Shown in pieces: positions 47,595 to 55,240 of a DNA stretch of 64,000 nucleotides. A program made the position numbers and the translations under genes. Numbering within the stretch: position 1 is the stretch's first letter; each line of letters starts with the position of its first letter. This DNA comes from Kineosporiaceae bacterium (GTDB taxonomy: Bacteria > Actinomycetota > Actinomycetes > Actinomycetales > Kineosporiaceae). The notes under the pieces were generated by a model. It searched no databases, was not told the DNA's origin, and saw only the letters and a program-made list of their open reading frames with translations. The DNA is taken from contig JADJPO010000001.1 in assembly GCA_016713225.1 (NCBI GenBank), forward strand, positions 1,240,001 through 1,304,000, in the 5' to 3' direction.

Positions 47595-48248
47595 CTATCC
47601 CACACCCTCCCTCACCAGGACGACATCGAGGGTGCGCGGGCCGTGCACCCCTTCGACGCGGCTGAGCTCGATGTCGCTGGTCGCCGACGGTCCACTGATC
47701 CACGTGAGCGGACGACGCGGGTCGAGCCGGGTGAGGGCCTCCGGCACGGTCTGCACGACCTGATCGGCCCGCACCACGACCAGGTGGTAGTCGGGCACCA
47801 GGGTGATCGCGCGTCGGCCCTGATCGGGGGAGGCGTCGAGCACGATGGTGCCGGTTTCGGCGATGGCGACCGCGCAACCGGTCAGCACGCCGTCCGCGGC
47901 ATCGAGCGTGGCCACGTCGAGGGGCATCTCGGGCCGGTCGATCACTGCCTCACCGGCCCAGCCGGTCAGGTCGACGACGGCGTTCGCCGGGACGACGAGC
48001 CGGCCCACCGATCGGGCGTCGAGCATCGCGACGATCGTGTTGGTCACCTCGGTGGCGGCGCAGCGCTGCACGGTGGCCTTGTAGTCGACGAGCCGGTCGG
48101 TCAGCAGCTCCAGCAGCTCGGCGTCCCCGGGTTGGTGGTCGCCGGCCTGGCGGTAGTCGCGAGGTATCTCGCTCGCGGTGGGCGCGACCGACGGCGTCGA
48201 GCCGATGGCCGTCCGGATGCGGTCGAGGATCTCGTCGCGCGCGGTCAT
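47595..48248 (-). CDS. lutC: LutC/YkgG (LUD-domain) lactate-utilisation protein
   Basis: 217 residues. ARDEILDRIRTAIGS opens the protein, and the LUD core has GVLTGCAVAIAETGTIVLDASPDQGRRAITLVPDYHLVVVRADQVV, the signature of LutC. It is part of the LutABC complex that oxidises L-lactate. It overlaps lutB by four bases. The stop at 47595 is followed four bases later by the next start. Confidence 0.92.
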   Translation of the reverse strand: MTARDEILDRIRTAIGSTPSVAPTASEIPRDYRQAGDHQPGDAELLELLTDRLVDYKATVQRCAATEVTNTIVAMLDARSVGRLVVPANAVVDLTGWAGEAVIDRPEMPLDVATLDAADGVLTGCAVAIAETGTIVLDASPDQGRRAITLVPDYHLVVVRADQVVQTVPEALTRLDPRRPLTWISGPSATSDIELSRVEGVHGPRTLDVVLVREGVG

Positions 48249-49750
48249 CGCCGGCTCCCTCGGGTGCGAGACCACCACTGGCGGAACGTCTCCGGTGGGG
48301 GAGCGGGGGTGTCCCGCGCCGCCGACCAGGCGTTGAACGGTGGTGGCAGGGCGCGGATCCGCGAGGCGTCGCCCTGGAGCCGCCCGAGCAGACGACCGGC
48401 ACCCAGACCCTTCTCTGAGGCGGCGAACCTCCGGCCGTCCGACATCACCCAGGCCGCGGCGGCCATCGCCGCCTGCTCGGCGGTGGGCAGCCGGTGCGCC
48501 GCCCGCGCCGTCTCGACGTGACGCGCCCGCAGGTGCACCAGGATCGACGGGATGTCGATCTTCACCGGACAGGCGTCGTAGCACGCGCCGCACAGGCTGG
48601 AGGCATACGGCAGCGAGTCGGCATGACCCGAGCCGTGCATGCCCGCCAGCTGAGGGGTGAGCACGGCGCCGATCGGGCCGGGGTACACCGAGCCATAGGC
48701 GTGCCCGCCCGCCCGCTCGTAGACCGGGCACACGTTGAGACACGCCGAGCAGCGAATACAGTGCAGCGCAGCGCGTCCCACCTCGTCGGCCAACGCCTCG
48801 GTGCGGCCGTTGTCGAGCAGCACCAGGTGTACGGACTGCGGGCCATCGCCCTCGGTGACGCCGGTCCACATCGAGGTGTAGGGGTTCATCCGCTCGCCGG
48901 TCGACGAGCGCGGCAAGAGCTGCAGGAACACCTCGAGGTCGCGCCAGGTGGGCACCAGCTTCTCGATGCCCATCACCGTGATCAGGGTCTCGGGCAACGT
49001 CAGGCACATCCGGCCGTTGCCCTCGGACTCGACCACCGCCAGCGTGCCGGTCTCGGCGACGGCGAAGTTGGCCCCGCTGATCGCCACCCGGGCAGCGAGG
49101 AAGGTGCGCCGCAGGTGGGCTCGGGCGGCCATGGCCAGCACCCGAGGTTCGTCGGTGAGGTCGGGGTCGACGTCCGGCATGTGATCGAGGAAGATCTGCC
49201 GGATCTCGGCCCGGTTGCGGTGGATCGCGGGCACCAGGATGTGCGACGGCTTGTCGTCGGCGAGTTGCACGATGAGTTCGGCCAGGTCGGTCTCGAGCGC
49301 GGCGATGCCCGCCTCGGCGAGCGCCTCGTTGAGCGCGATCTCTTGCGTGGCCATGGATTTCACCTTGACCACCTGATCGACCGGGGCGCGCCCGGCTGCC
49401 ACCTCCTGCGCGCTCTTCTCGCGGATCAGGCCGAGCACGATGCGGTTGGCCTCCTCGGCGTCCCGCGCCCAGTGCACCACCCCGCCGCGGGCGGTGACCT
49501 GTTCTTCGAGCTGGACCAACAACGCGGGCAGCCGCGCCATCACCTCGGTCTTGATCGCCGAGCCGGCGCTGCGCAACGCCTCCCAGTCGGGCACCTCATC
49601 GACGACCGCGGCGCGCTTGGCGCGGATCGTGGCGGTGGCGTGGCCGAGATTGCGGCGCAGCTGGGCGTTACGCAGCCCGTCGTGCGCCCCCTGGGGGAAG
49701 GTCTGCTCGCTGCGCAAGAAGCCGTGCGCCCCGGCGTAGTGGTGGGTCAC
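48245..49750 (-). CDS. lutB: LutB iron-sulphur lactate-utilisation protein
   Basis: 501 residues from GTG 49750. The N-terminal LUD domain (VKSMATQEIALNEALAEAGI, ANFAVAETGTLAVVESEGNGRM) is followed by two four-Cys clusters: CIRCSACLNVCP and CGACYDACPVKID. These bind two 4Fe-4S clusters in the LutABC L-lactate oxidation complex. Its start overlaps the lutA stop by four bases, and its stop overlaps lutC. All cluster Cys residues are present. Confidence 0.93.
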   Translation of the reverse strand: MTHHYAGAHGFLRSEQTFPQGAHDGLRNAQLRRNLGHATATIRAKRAAVVDEVPDWEALRSAGSAIKTEVMARLPALLVQLEEQVTARGGVVHWARDAEEANRIVLGLIREKSAQEVAAGRAPVDQVVKVKSMATQEIALNEALAEAGIAALETDLAELIVQLADDKPSHILVPAIHRNRAEIRQIFLDHMPDVDPDLTDEPRVLAMAARAHLRRTFLAARVAISGANFAVAETGTLAVVESEGNGRMCLTLPETLITVMGIEKLVPTWRDLEVFLQLLPRSSTGERMNPYTSMWTGVTEGDGPQSVHLVLLDNGRTEALADEVGRAALHCIRCSACLNVCPVYERAGGHAYGSVYPGPIGAVLTPQLAGMHGSGHADSLPYASSLCGACYDACPVKIDIPSILVHLRARHVETARAAHRLPTAEQAAMAAAAWVMSDGRRFAASEKGLGAGRLLGRLQGDASRIRALPPPFNAWSAARDTPAPPPETFRQWWSRTRGSRR

Positions 49751-50523
49751 AGTGCCGCCTCCCATCCCTCGCCGGCCAGGATCTCGGCCAGGTGCACCGT
49801 GCGGGTGCCGACCCTCAGCCGCGACAGTCCGCCGCCGATGTGCATCAGGCACGAGGAGTCGCCGGCGGTCAGCACGTCGGCGCCGGTCGAGGTGACGTGG
49901 CGCATCTTGTCCGCCAGCATCGCGGTCGAGGTCTCGCCGTTCTTCACCGCGAAGGTGCCACCGAAGCCGCAACACTGTTCGGCGGCAGGCAGTTCCACCA
50001 GATCGATACCCCGGACGGCGCGCAGCAGGCGCAGCGGCTTGTCGGCCACCCGCAGCATGCGCAGCGAGTGACAGGTCGGGTGGTAGGTGACCCGGTGCGG
50101 AAAGTGTGCGCCGACGTCCTCGATGCCGAGCACGTCGATCAGCAGCTCGCTCAATTCGTAGGTGTGTGCGGCGACGTCCTCGGCTCGCCCGGCCAGCGAC
50201 TCGTCCCCGGCGGTGCGGGCGATCATCGCGTGCTGATGGCGGACCGAACCGACGCACGAACCGGACGGCGCGACGACGGCGTCCACCCCGTCACCACCGC
50301 GGCCGCGCGGCTGCAGCGAGCGTTCGAACACCTCGACGTGATGCCGGACGACGGGCACCACCTCGCGCTGGTAGCCGGTGTTGATGTGCATCTGCCCGCA
50401 ACAGGTCTGGTCCGGCGGGAAGACGACCTCGTGGCCGAGTCGTTCCAGCAGGATCACTGTCGCCTGGACCGCTCGGGGGAACATCGCATCCCCCAGGCAG
50501 GTGGCCATCACCGCGATCCGCAT
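49747..50523 (-). CDS. lutA: LutA, CCG-domain lactate-utilisation protein
   Basis: 258 residues from ATG 50523 with GAGGAGG upstream. The two cysteine-rich CCG repeats are visible: DQTCCGQMHINTGY with PSGSCVG, and QCCGFGGTFAVKN with DSSCLMHIGGG. These bind iron-sulphur or heterodisulphide-type sites. It is the first gene of the five-gene leftward operon. No lut regulator is seen next to it; the divergent 147-base gap must hold the promoter. Confidence 0.93.
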   Translation of the reverse strand: MRIAVMATCLGDAMFPRAVQATVILLERLGHEVVFPPDQTCCGQMHINTGYQREVVPVVRHHVEVFERSLQPRGRGGDGVDAVVAPSGSCVGSVRHQHAMIARTAGDESLAGRAEDVAAHTYELSELLIDVLGIEDVGAHFPHRVTYHPTCHSLRMLRVADKPLRLLRAVRGIDLVELPAAEQCCGFGGTFAVKNGETSTAMLADKMRHVTSTGADVLTAGDSSCLMHIGGGLSRLRVGTRTVHLAEILAGEGWEAAL

Positions 50524-50670
50524 GGTGCCTCCTCGGCGAGCGACGTGCTCGGTGACCTGACCATCCATGGTCGCCGTTCCGTGGGCTCGAGGCGAGCGAT
50601 CCGGCTGATGGATCTCGATCAGGTGGCATGCTCTGACAGTCGTCGAGATCGCGAGAGCAGGAGATCCGCG

Positions 50671-51216
50671 GTGTCGGGTAGCAGTCGCCGGGAGGTACTC
50701 ACGAAGAGCATCTGGCTGTGCGGGCTGATGGGCAGCGGCAAGTCGACGGTGGGGGCGGCGGCCGCCGTGCACTTCGCCGTCCCGTTCGTGGACAACGACG
50801 CCACCGTCGCCGAACTGGCCGGGTGGTCGACCGTCGACCTCGCCGACCGGTCCCGCGAGGTGCTGCACGCGTGGGAGTCGCGCTATGTCCGGCACCTGGC
50901 CGGGCGGGCCGAGGTCGTTGTGGCCGGGATCGCCGCGAGTTCGGCGGACCGGCCAGACGACCTCGCGGTATTGCGGGCGAGTGGCCTGCTCGTCTACCTG
51001 CGGTGCGACGCGGCGACACTGGCCGATCGGGTGCGGCGCGACCCTCGCCGCCCGCTGCTCGACGAGCATCCCGAGGCATTGTTGGCCGACATGTTCGATC
51101 GGCGGGACCCCGTGCTGCGCCGGGCTGCTCACCTGGTGATCCCCGGCCAGGAGGAGGTGAGCGTGCAGGTGCGGCTGCTGGTGGCCGCCGCAGTCGAGGC
51201 CGGGGCCGAGTCGTGA
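50671..51216 (+). CDS. Shikimate kinase/gluconokinase-like P-loop kinase
   Basis: 181 residues from GTG 50671 (AGGAG seven bases upstream). SIWLCGLMGSGKSTVGAAAAVHFAVPFVDNDATVAELAGWSTVDLA matches the start of shikimate-kinase folds, and RRDPRRPLLDEHPEALLADMF holds the lid Arg residues. Strict shikimate-kinase residues are not all clear, and carbohydrate-utilisation context on both sides makes a sugar-acid kinase equally possible. It is divergent from lutA. Confidence 0.75.
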   Translation: MSGSSRREVLTKSIWLCGLMGSGKSTVGAAAAVHFAVPFVDNDATVAELAGWSTVDLADRSREVLHAWESRYVRHLAGRAEVVVAGIAASSADRPDDLAVLRASGLLVYLRCDAATLADRVRRDPRRPLLDEHPEALLADMFDRRDPVLRRAAHLVIPGQEEVSVQVRLLVAAAVEAGAES

Positions 51217-51268
51217 CCCCGTCTCCGTGCCGCACGGCCGGCGCGGCCGGCGTGGCAGGCTGGCCGGC

Positions 51269-52327
51269 ATGACGACCCGCCACCGTGGCGGCCGCCCGGC
51301 GGTGCACGTGACCGCCCCCACGGGCTGGCTCAACGACCCGCTCGGCATCACGTGTCGCGACGGGCGCTATCACCTGTTCTACCAAGCGGTTCCGGACTCG
51401 CTCGGGTGGCAGCCGTGGTGCAGTTGGGGACACTGCACCAGCACGGATCTGGTCACCTGGACCGCGCACCCGACCGCGTTGTCGCCCGGCGACGGTGACC
51501 ACGGGTGTTGGTCGGGCAGCGTCGTGACGGCCACGGCGAGCGCCCCGGCGACGATGTTCTACAGCTCGGTCAACCCGCCGAACCTGCAGCACGCCGCGAT
51601 TCGCGTCGCTCACGCCCAGGACGAGCGGTGGCATACGTGGCACAAGGGAGAGGTGGTCATCGCCCAGCCACCCGAGGGCGTGCACGTCTTTCGCGACCCG
51701 TTCGTGCTCCGGGACGGCGAGGCCTGGCGGATGCTGGTCGGCGCCGGGTACGAGGACGGACGACCCGCCGTCCTGACCTATGTCTCGGACGATCTGGCGA
51801 GCTGGCGCTTCGACGGCGCCCTGCTGGAGGGGGAGCGCACCGAGGGGTTTCGGCTGTCCGCATGGGAGTGCCCGAACCTGATCGAGGTCGACGGCCGGGA
51901 CGTGCTGATCGTCTCGACCTGGGGGGACGACCGGACCCTGCAGGTGATCGCGGCGGTGGGTGATCGGGTCGGCGGGCGGTTCGCTGTCGAGACCTGGCAC
52001 GAGCTCACCCAGGGTTCGGGCCACTACGCGCCCACGGCGTTCACCGATGCCGAGGGCCGACCGTGCCTGATGTTCTGGATCCGAGAGGTCGCCGACGAGG
52101 CGGCGGGGTGGTCCGGCGTGCTGAGCGTGCCCTACCGGCTCGCGATCACCGATGGCGAGTTGCGGCTCGAGCCGCATCCGGCGGTTCTGGCTGCGGCTGC
52201 GGCGGACGGCGAGGTATCGGTGTTCACGCTGCCTGCCGGCGGCTCGACCACGACGGTCATCGTGGACGGGCCGGTGGTGGAGGTCTGTACCGGCTCAGCC
52301 GTGCTCGGCCTCGCGCGCACCACCTGA
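51269..52327 (+). CDS. GH32-like glycoside hydrolase (beta-fructofuranosidase type)
   Basis: 352 residues. Five-bladed propeller motifs are present: TGWLNDPLG (nucleophile Asp), WSGSVV, FRDPFV (RDP) and SAWECPNLIEV (acid/base Glu). This is the full catalytic set of GH32. No signal peptide is seen, so it likely acts inside the cell on sucrose or short fructans. ATG 51269 is chosen at the conserved start; GTG 51227 is in frame. It is 52 bases downstream of the kinase and probably co-transcribed. Confidence 0.88.
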   Translation: MTTRHRGGRPAVHVTAPTGWLNDPLGITCRDGRYHLFYQAVPDSLGWQPWCSWGHCTSTDLVTWTAHPTALSPGDGDHGCWSGSVVTATASAPATMFYSSVNPPNLQHAAIRVAHAQDERWHTWHKGEVVIAQPPEGVHVFRDPFVLRDGEAWRMLVGAGYEDGRPAVLTYVSDDLASWRFDGALLEGERTEGFRLSAWECPNLIEVDGRDVLIVSTWGDDRTLQVIAAVGDRVGGRFAVETWHELTQGSGHYAPTAFTDAEGRPCLMFWIREVADEAAGWSGVLSVPYRLAITDGELRLEPHPAVLAAAAADGEVSVFTLPAGGSTTTVIVDGPVVEVCTGSAVLGLARTT

Positions 52328-52374
52328 TCGTGACGACCGGCGTCCGTGATCCGCGGGTGAACTCGTCACGATCA
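52325..52374. terminator. Two-way hairpin terminator
   Basis: TGATCGTGACGA and TCGTCACGATCA form a perfect 12-base stem with a 26-base loop. It exactly fills the gap between the convergent GH32-like and tautomerase genes, overlapping both stop codons. Confidence 0.65.
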
Positions 52375-52785
52375 TGAGCCGCGGCGGGCCTCGACCTCGG
52401 CGCGACGCAGGACGGCGGCGGAGACGCCCCCGATGGCCCAGTCCTCGGGGTCGACCAGCCAGATGCCACCGCGCACGAGGGCTCGATCGGTGCCCAGGAC
52501 CTCGACCAGGAGGTCGGTGAAGCCGGCCAGCAGCCGGTGGCGGTGATCGAGCGGTCGGCCCGCCAGCAGGGCGAACTGGAAGAACGGTGCCTCGGGCGCG
52601 CCGTCCGCGACCATGCGGCCGCCGACGCAGGCCAGCTCGGGCTCGTGCAGGGTGGCGAACGCCCGGACTCGATCGATCGGACTCTCCAGCACCTCGGCGA
52701 ACAGCGCGCACGCGCGACGCAGCAATTCGGCTACCGCGTCCGGGTCGTGGCGTCCGGCGACGAGATGGAAGGTCACCACGGGCAT
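52372..52785 (-). CDS. Tautomerase-superfamily protein
   Basis: 137 residues beginning MPVVTFHLVAG. Pro after the initiator Met is the catalytic base of the 4-oxalocrotonate tautomerase group. The pattern LLRRACALFAEVLESPIDRVRAFATLHEPELACVGG fits the longer, fused-type members. The substrate is unknown. It is convergent with the GH32-like gene and shares the terminator hairpin. Confidence 0.78.
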   Translation of the reverse strand: MPVVTFHLVAGRHDPDAVAELLRRACALFAEVLESPIDRVRAFATLHEPELACVGGRMVADGAPEAPFFQFALLAGRPLDHRHRLLAGFTDLLVEVLGTDRALVRGGIWLVDPEDWAIGGVSAAVLRRAEVEARRGS

Positions 52786-52918
52786 GTCCGGCTCCTCACG
52801 CTGGTTGGCTCACGGGTCTCGGCCGGCCATGGCTGACGGGCGGTGTCGGCCGGAGAGTCCTGGGCAGCGTAGATGCCCGGTCGACGGTGTCGAACGCCAA
52901 CTGGCTACCCTCGGCCCC

Positions 52919-53698
52919 ATGCCCGACCAGCCCGACGCGTCCACTGACCCATTCCCCCCGCATCGACCCGCGCTGGCCGTGGTCACGGGGGCGACCGGCA
53001 CGCTCGGGTCGGCGCTGGTGGCCCGGTTCGCTGCTGCCGGACTCGCCGTGCTGGCGGTGAGTCGATCGGGTGATGCGGTGGGTGCGGGCGAGAGTGCCTG
53101 CCTGGCGGCAGACCTCGGGTCGGACGACGCCGTGGCCGCCATCCGTGATGCCTTGCCCGCGGGTGACCTGGCCATCGCCGTGCACGCGGTCGGTCTGCCC
53201 TCGGCTCCCGGGGTCCTGGCCGTCGAGCCGACGATGCTCGCCCGGGCGGTCGACCTCAAGGCCGGCGGGCTGTTGCGCCTGCTGCACGCCGTCGAGGACC
53301 GGCTCGTCACCGGTAGCCGACTGGTCGCCGTGGGCGGACACCTCGGCATCGAGCCGACCGAACACGCCCCGCTGGCGGGGGTGGCCAACGCCGCGCTGGC
53401 GAACCTGGTGCGCCAGCTCACCGGACCGCTCGGACGCCGCGGCGCGAGCGTGCACCTGGTGGCGCCGGGACCGTTCGAGAGCCCCCGGGTCGAGGCTCTC
53501 GCGGCGGCCAAGGCGAGTGGCAGAGGCGTTCCACTGGAACAGGTTCGGGCCGAGATGGCCGCCGAGTACCCTAGTGGCCGGCTCCCCTCGCCGGACGACG
53601 TGGCCCAGGTGATCGCCCTGCTGCTCGACCCCGCGGCGTCCGTCTTGAACGGGTCGACCCTGTTCGCGGACGCCGGGGTGCGGCGCGGCATCTTCTGA
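52919..53698 (+). CDS. SDR-family oxidoreductase, atypical catalytic site
   Basis: 259 residues. The cofactor motif is VVTGATGTLGSALV, and later VAPGPFESPRV and ADAGVRRGIF mark the end of the fold. The usual Ser-Tyr-x-x-x-Lys stretch reads VAVGGHLGIEPTEHAPLAGVANAALANLVRQL, where the Tyr and Lys are replaced. It may bind NAD(P) without being a normal reductase. ATG 52919 is 133 bases from the divergent tautomerase. Confidence 0.83.
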   Translation: MPDQPDASTDPFPPHRPALAVVTGATGTLGSALVARFAAAGLAVLAVSRSGDAVGAGESACLAADLGSDDAVAAIRDALPAGDLAIAVHAVGLPSAPGVLAVEPTMLARAVDLKAGGLLRLLHAVEDRLVTGSRLVAVGGHLGIEPTEHAPLAGVANAALANLVRQLTGPLGRRGASVHLVAPGPFESPRVEALAAAKASGRGVPLEQVRAEMAAEYPSGRLPSPDDVAQVIALLLDPAASVLNGSTLFADAGVRRGIF

Positions 53699-53699
53699 C

Positions 53700-53748
53700 G
53701 TGATCTCGTGTGGCGCCCGTCGGCACCTGTCCGGGCACACATGATCAC
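53700..53748. terminator. Hairpin between convergent genes, distantly like the intergenic repeat
   Basis: GTGATCTCGTGTG and CACACATGATCAC pair at 11 of 13 positions. The right arm contains ATGATCAC as in the palindromic repeat at 38.9 and 45 kb, so it may be a worn member of that family. Confidence 0.5.
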
Positions 53749-53806
53749 CGTTTGGACTCCAGTTTCTCGGCTATTTGTCCCGAATCGGGATTCCACACGG
53801 TGATCT

Positions 53807-54221
53807 TCAGGTTGAACGGGTCTCGCGATCGTTCGCCTTCTGGAGCGCCTCGACCAGTTCGGCCTTGGTCATCCGGGAGCGACGTCGGATGTGGAGCCGG
53901 CGGGCCAGGTCCACGAGGTGCTTCTTCGACGCGTTCGCATCGACGCCGCCCGCGGGTGGCGCCGAACTGCCTCTGCCCTCCGCGGCGCGGGAGTCCGAGG
54001 GGCCGGGGTGTTCCTTGGGTTCCCAGTGATCCCCGACCTTCTCGTAGCCGTGCTTCAGCGCCGCGAAGGCGGTCTGGTGGGCGCGGCGACCGTCGCCGTA
54101 CTGTTCGGCCGCTGAATCGTGGGTCTTGGCAAACGTGCGCTGGGCCTTCGCATCCGAGCGCTGCAGCGTGCTGGGCAGTTCCTCCTGCTTCGGCTGGCCG
54201 CCCTCGGTGGACTTGGGCACG
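53807..54221 (-). CDS. ChaB-like protein with Rho-N/SAP-like C-terminus
   Basis: 137 residues from GTG 54221 (GAGGAGGAG upstream). Residues 10-65 (PKQEELPSTLQRSDAKAQRTFAKTHDSAAEQYGD with HQTAFAALKHGYEKVGDHW) match the ChaB family. The last 45 residues (SKKHLVDLARRLHIRRRSRMTKAELVEALQKANDRET) resemble a Rho N-terminal or SAP-type nucleic-acid binding helix pair. The role is unknown. Confidence 0.8.
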
Positions 54222-54395
54222 ACTCCTCCTCGGCTCGCGGTTTCCTGGGTGCCGAGCCCGGTGAGTACCCGACCCCGGGCGAGACAAACGGGGCAGGACG
54301 AACAGGTTGCTCGGCCCGTTGATCTCTGGACCTGCGCCCTCGTGGACCTCACAGTGGAGATCACGACGCTCGGGGGGCACGGGTCAGGGGGAGTC

Positions 54396-54587
54396 ATGGG
54401 GAAAGAACTGAAGCCAGGCGACATGGTCCATTTCAAGAAGGACCTGGAAGGCGCCTCATTCGGCGAGGAGGGGCTGGTCGTCGAGGTCAAGAAGGAGTCC
54501 TTCTTCGTCAAGGGGTGGGTGAAGGTCACGACCAAGAAGGGCAAGACCCTCGAGGTGAACTCGGACGACGTCCTGAAGAAGCCCTGA
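54396..54587 (+). CDS. Small SH3/KOW-like protein
   Basis: 63 residues from ATG 54396 with GGGGGAG upstream. KELKPGDMVHFKKDLEGASFGEEGLVVEVKKESFFVKGWVKVTTKKGKTLEVNSDDVLKKP reads as a five-strand barrel with many Lys. It may bind nucleic acid. It is divergent from the ChaB-like gene. No named family is certain. Confidence 0.65.
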   Translation: MGKELKPGDMVHFKKDLEGASFGEEGLVVEVKKESFFVKGWVKVTTKKGKTLEVNSDDVLKKP

Positions 54588-54661
54588 CACCGAGCACGTG
54601 CGGGACGACGAGGCCGGGCGGCCGCCGCTGCCGCGAGGTGCCGAGGGCTACTGTGGGGTTG

Positions 54662-55201
54662 ATGATCGATCTGGCTCGGCGTGGTGGTTGGCTGCTCGGC
54701 GGGCTGGTGACGCTGCTCATGGCGATCCTGGTGCCCATCGCCCCGGCCGATGCCAGTTGCGCCGCGTCGCCCGCACCCTCACCGCACCGGTTCACCGGCG
54801 TGGTGATCGCGACGCGATCCCTCGACCGCATCGCCACGGTGCGCACTGACGCGGGCGCCACGGTCGAGGTGCGGGGCACCATGACGACGGACGACAATGC
54901 CGCCTCGTCCGTCGACCGGACGTACGAGCCGGGTGCCCGCTACGAGTTCCACCCCAGCAATGACGCCTCGCCGTTCCAGGATTCGATCTGTTCGGTCACG
55001 CACCTGATCGCTCGGGGCGTGACGCCGGTGGCCCAGGTGCCGTCGGCGGCCGCGGGTGCCGACACGGCCGCGGACGGCGATGCCCGCCGCCGTCGGTCCG
55101 CGCCCTGGTGGGCGCTGGGATCGGCCCTCGTGGTCGCCACTGTCGCGGCCACGGGTTGGCGGCGCGGTGCGCGGTCGAGTGGGGGCAAACGCACCGTTTG
55201 A
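54662..55201 (+). CDS. Exported protein with C-terminal membrane anchor
   Basis: 179 residues. A signal peptide (WLLGGLVTLLMAILVPIAPADA) is followed by an extracellular domain with two likely disulphide Cys (DASCAAS and DSICSV) and a Val/Thr-rich fold (FTGVVIATRSLDRIATVRTDAGATVEVRG). A last hydrophobic helix (WWALGSALVVATVAATGW) and an Arg tail anchor it. No family is recognised. Confidence 0.75.
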   Translation: MIDLARRGGWLLGGLVTLLMAILVPIAPADASCAASPAPSPHRFTGVVIATRSLDRIATVRTDAGATVEVRGTMTTDDNAASSVDRTYEPGARYEFHPSNDASPFQDSICSVTHLIARGVTPVAQVPSAAAGADTAADGDARRRRSAPWWALGSALVVATVAATGWRRGARSSGGKRTV

Positions 55202-55232
55202 TCGACGAGACCGGTGCGTTCGTCCCCACTCG
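55176..55232. terminator. Strong two-way hairpin terminator
   Basis: CGAGTGGGGGCAAACGCACCG pairs with CGGTGCGTTCGTCCCCACTCG over 21 positions with a single mismatch and one wobble, around a 15-base loop. It spans the stop of the exported-protein gene and lies just before the convergent pnkp stop at 55241. Confidence 0.75.
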
Positions 55233-55240
55233 GGGACGTC

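Noticed and set aside
48494..51216. Long plus-strand frames opposite lutB and lutA
   Set aside because: His/Gln/Arg-rich antisense reading of iron-sulphur protein genes. Only the part from 50671 is a genuine gene.
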